Assembly (NCBI GenBank): GCA_902474645.1
Contig: CABRWN010000107.1
Location: forward strand, 1 to 7,311
DNA from: an uncultured Collinsella sp.
GTDB taxonomy: Bacteria; Actinomycetota; Coriobacteriia; Coriobacteriales; Coriobacteriaceae
Direction: 5' to 3'
DNA length: 7,311 nt
Both the position numbers and the translations under genes were made by a program. The notes under the pieces were generated by a model. That model worked only from the letters and a program-made list of their open reading frames with translations. It searched no databases and was not told where the DNA came from. The stretch's first letter is position 1. Each line of letters opens with the position of its first letter. Positions 5,486-7,311 of this stretch are shown here, piece after piece.

Positions 5486-7216
5486 TTACTCGGCATCCTC
5501 GACCTCATACGAATCCGCCTCGGCTGGCTCATCGTTTGTCTCTGACGCAGCCCCGCGCGCCTCGTCAAACGCCGCCTTCATGGTCTTGTTGCCCCGCGTG
5601 AGCTTGCGAATGGTAAGATCGTCGGCTTTCTTGTTGGCTAGGCGCAGGTTGTTCTCGGAGGACAGCAACGCCTCCTTGGTTTTCTGCAGATGGCTAATCG
5701 TCTTGTCGATCTCATCGATTGCCGTTTGGAACTTGCGGCTCGCGATCTCGTAGTTGCGACCGAAATCATTCTTGAACTTTTCCATCTTGGCTTCGAAGTT
5801 CGTGACGTCGATATTCTGCTGTTTGTACTCCGCCAGTTCCTGCTTATAGCGCAGCGAACCCATGGCGGCGTTGCGAAGAAGCGTGATCATGGGAATAAAG
5901 AACTGTGGGCGAATCACGTACATCTTCTCGTAGCGATAGCTCACGTCCACGATGCCGGCGTTGTAAAGCTCGCTCTCGGGTTCGAGCAACGTGCAGAGCA
6001 CCGCGTACTCGCAGCCCTTTTGGCGGCGATCGTGGTCGAGTTTCTTAAAGAAGTCCTCGTTCTTGTGCTTGGTTGCGGTCTCATCGTTCTCGTTTTTCAT
6101 CTCGAACATAATCGAAATGACCTCGTTACCGCTTGCGTCGCACTCGCGGAAGATAAAGTCGCCCTTGGTGCCCTCGGACGCATCGTTATCCTTCTCGAAG
6201 TACGCGTTAGGAAACGCCGTCATGCGCAGACGGTTAAACTCGGTCTCGCAGTGCTGCTCGAGCGACTCGCCCACCATCTTGGTGGACAGGCGGACCTTCA
6301 TGTCCTTAAGGCGCTCGATCTCTTCATCCTTGTAGCGAATCAGGTCATCGCTCGCACGCTTGGCCTGCGCAAGCTCGAGCTCGTGTGCCGCCTTGGCCTG
6401 CTCCTCGCGCGAATCGCGCACCGCCAGCTCGCTCGTCAGCTTGGCACGTGCCTCATCGCGCTCTCGCTCCGCCGCGGCGACCGCCTCTGACAGGTTCATT
6501 TTTGCCATCAGTTCCTGCTCGCGCAGCTGGGCACGCAGGCCCTCGGCCTCTTGCTCGGACTGAGCCTTTGCGGCGGAAAACTTCTCTTGCACCTTCGCGC
6601 GATAGTCAGTAAGCGCGCGCTCGGCCTCGCTGCGAGCGGCATCGAGCTCACGCTGCGACTCTGCCGCCTTGTCCGCCGCGGCAAGCCTGGCCTGCAGCTC
6701 GGCAATCTGAGCGTCGCGCGCGGACAGGTCGTTTTGAGCAGCATTGCGTGCCGCCGCCTCGGCAAGCTTGGCTTCATCATCTTTGCGCCCCAACTGCGCA
6801 CGCAAATTGTCGATTTCGCGCTGAAGTTCGGCGTTTTCCTTTTGAGCATCGGCACGGGCCTCAACCGCCGCGCGCTGGCTTGAGCTCTCACGCTCTGCGG
6901 CAGCGCCCTCAAGCTTGGCGCGCAGCTCGGCAAGCTCGGCATCGCGCTTGGCGACTTCTTGTGCCAGCTGCTGAGCTGCAGCGTTCTTCTGCTCGACAAG
7001 CTGAGCATTGCGCTGAGACTCCGCCTTTTGCAAGGCAGCCGTCGAACGCGAGCGCTCAAGCTCCAGCGCCTGCTCGCCCTCGCGCTGAACTGCCTTCACA
7101 CGCTCGTCCAGGTCGCGCGAAAACTCGGCATCGCGCACTTGCTTGACGATATCCGCATAGCCGGACGCATCGACCTTAAAAACTTCGCCGCAATGCGGGC
7201 ACTTGATCTCGTTCAT
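5486..7216 (-). CDS. DUF2130 family coiled-coil protein with nuclease-like core
   Basis: Encodes 576 residues; the ATG (complement of 7214-7216) has GAGGAG (complement of 7222-7227) 5 bases upstream. The N-terminus carries one CPHCG (6-10), half of a zinc-ribbon-like site with no second CxxC nearby, then SGYADIVKQVRDAEF, typical of DUF2130. Residues about 30-305 are Ala/Glu/Gln/Arg-rich with almost no proline or glycine runs, a very long predicted coiled coil. The conserved domain (about 300-450) contains ESLEQHCETEF (317-327), KGDF (351-354) and FEMKN (371-375). D353, E372 and K374 fit a PD-(D/E)XK nuclease signature, with E317, E320 or E326 as a possible upstream acidic residue. A second helical stretch (about 455-535) and an acidic tail follow. 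The layout resembles RmuC. No signal peptide or membrane segment is seen. The role is uncharacterised; nuclease activity is inference. Confidence 0.92.
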   Translation of the reverse strand: MNEIKCPHCGEVFKVDASGYADIVKQVRDAEFSRDLDERVKAVQREGEQALELERSRSTAALQKAESQRNAQLVEQKNAAAQQLAQEVAKRDAELAELRAKLEGAAAERESSSQRAAVEARADAQKENAELQREIDNLRAQLGRKDDEAKLAEAAARNAAQNDLSARDAQIAELQARLAAADKAAESQRELDAARSEAERALTDYRAKVQEKFSAAKAQSEQEAEGLRAQLREQELMAKMNLSEAVAAAERERDEARAKLTSELAVRDSREEQAKAAHELELAQAKRASDDLIRYKDEEIERLKDMKVRLSTKMVGESLEQHCETEFNRLRMTAFPNAYFEKDNDASEGTKGDFIFRECDASGNEVISIMFEMKNENDETATKHKNEDFFKKLDHDRRQKGCEYAVLCTLLEPESELYNAGIVDVSYRYEKMYVIRPQFFIPMITLLRNAAMGSLRYKQELAEYKQQNIDVTNFEAKMEKFKNDFGRNYEIASRKFQTAIDEIDKTISHLQKTKEALLSSENNLRLANKKADDLTIRKLTRGNKTMKAAFDEARGAASETNDEPAEADSYEVEDAE

Positions 7217-7271
7217 AGCAGCTCCTCAATGGACGCAAATTTCAACCGCCTACACTCTACCGCGCCGCGCG

Positions 7272-7309
7272 GACAAAATAGGCGCCGCTGCCAGAATGGC
7301 AACGGCGCC
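7272..7309 (-). terminator. Probable terminator of a minus-strand gene beyond the right edge
   Basis: GGCGCCG (7281-7287) pairs with CGGCGCC (7303-7309), and after a C/A mismatch TGCCA (7289-7293) pairs with TGGCA (7297-7301) around a GAA loop. On the minus strand the hairpin is followed by TATTTTGT, a usable U-tract, and sits about 65 bases upstream of the DUF2130 start. A plus-strand T-tract, if any, would lie outside the window. It would insulate the DUF2130 gene from an upstream minus-strand gene. Confidence 0.72.
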
Positions 7310-7311
7310 AG

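Noticed and set aside
5690..6490. 266-codon plus-strand open frame inside the DUF2130 gene
   Set aside because: Its Leu/Val/Ala-rich translation is the expected antisense image of a Glu/Lys/Gln-rich coiled coil; no start signal is seen.
6401..7130. Low-complexity Ala/Glu-rich coding sequence that might suggest tandem repeats
   Set aside because: No fixed repeat unit is visible at the DNA level; the pattern comes from the coiled-coil heptads of the DUF2130 protein.
7217..7280. Possible promoter of the DUF2130 gene on the minus strand (TTGTCC with TGTAGG or TAGAGT)
   Set aside because: The hexamers match poorly or have the wrong spacing; a promoter is likely in this gap but cannot be placed.

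Overview
This window looks like chromosomal DNA from a high-GC Gram-positive gut actinobacterium, most likely a Collinsella-type member of the Coriobacteriia. The reasons are the GC-rich codon use, strong AGGAGG-type ribosome binding sites, a DUF3516 superfamily-2 helicase (a mainly actinobacterial family) and a DUF2130 protein. The assignment rests on protein character and composition, not on a database search.

Layout: a partial XRE-family regulator gene runs leftward off the left edge (1-316, minus). It is divergent from a rightward pair of methyltransferase genes: a Trm9-like class I SAM methyltransferase (584-1456, GTG start) and a TrmB-type tRNA (guanine-N7)-methyltransferase (1576-2415). 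A 309-base gap follows. It holds a long nested inverted repeat (2481-2603) that can fold as a single hairpin, and then a probable -10 element. Next is a large Ski2-like/DUF3516 helicase gene (2725-5406, plus). It converges on a DUF2130 coiled-coil protein gene (5486-7216, minus), and a strong hairpin terminator (5429-5468) between the two can serve both. The right edge holds another hairpin with a U-tract on the minus strand, probably the terminator of a gene beyond the window.

Functional reading: the two methyltransferases make a plausible tRNA-modification pair, and the helicase acts on nucleic acid. The DUF2130 protein carries residues arranged like a PD-(D/E)XK nuclease behind a long coiled coil, much like the layout of RmuC. 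There is no sign of a prophage, CRISPR array, tRNA or rRNA.

The points most worth a second look are four. The TrmB homologue has lost several residues regarded as active-site residues in Escherichia coli TrmB. The first methyltransferase resembles eukaryotic Trm9. The palindromic element before the helicase may be a dispersed repeat. The DUF2130 protein has a nuclease-like core. I see no clear multi-gene defence system or other wholly new system here.
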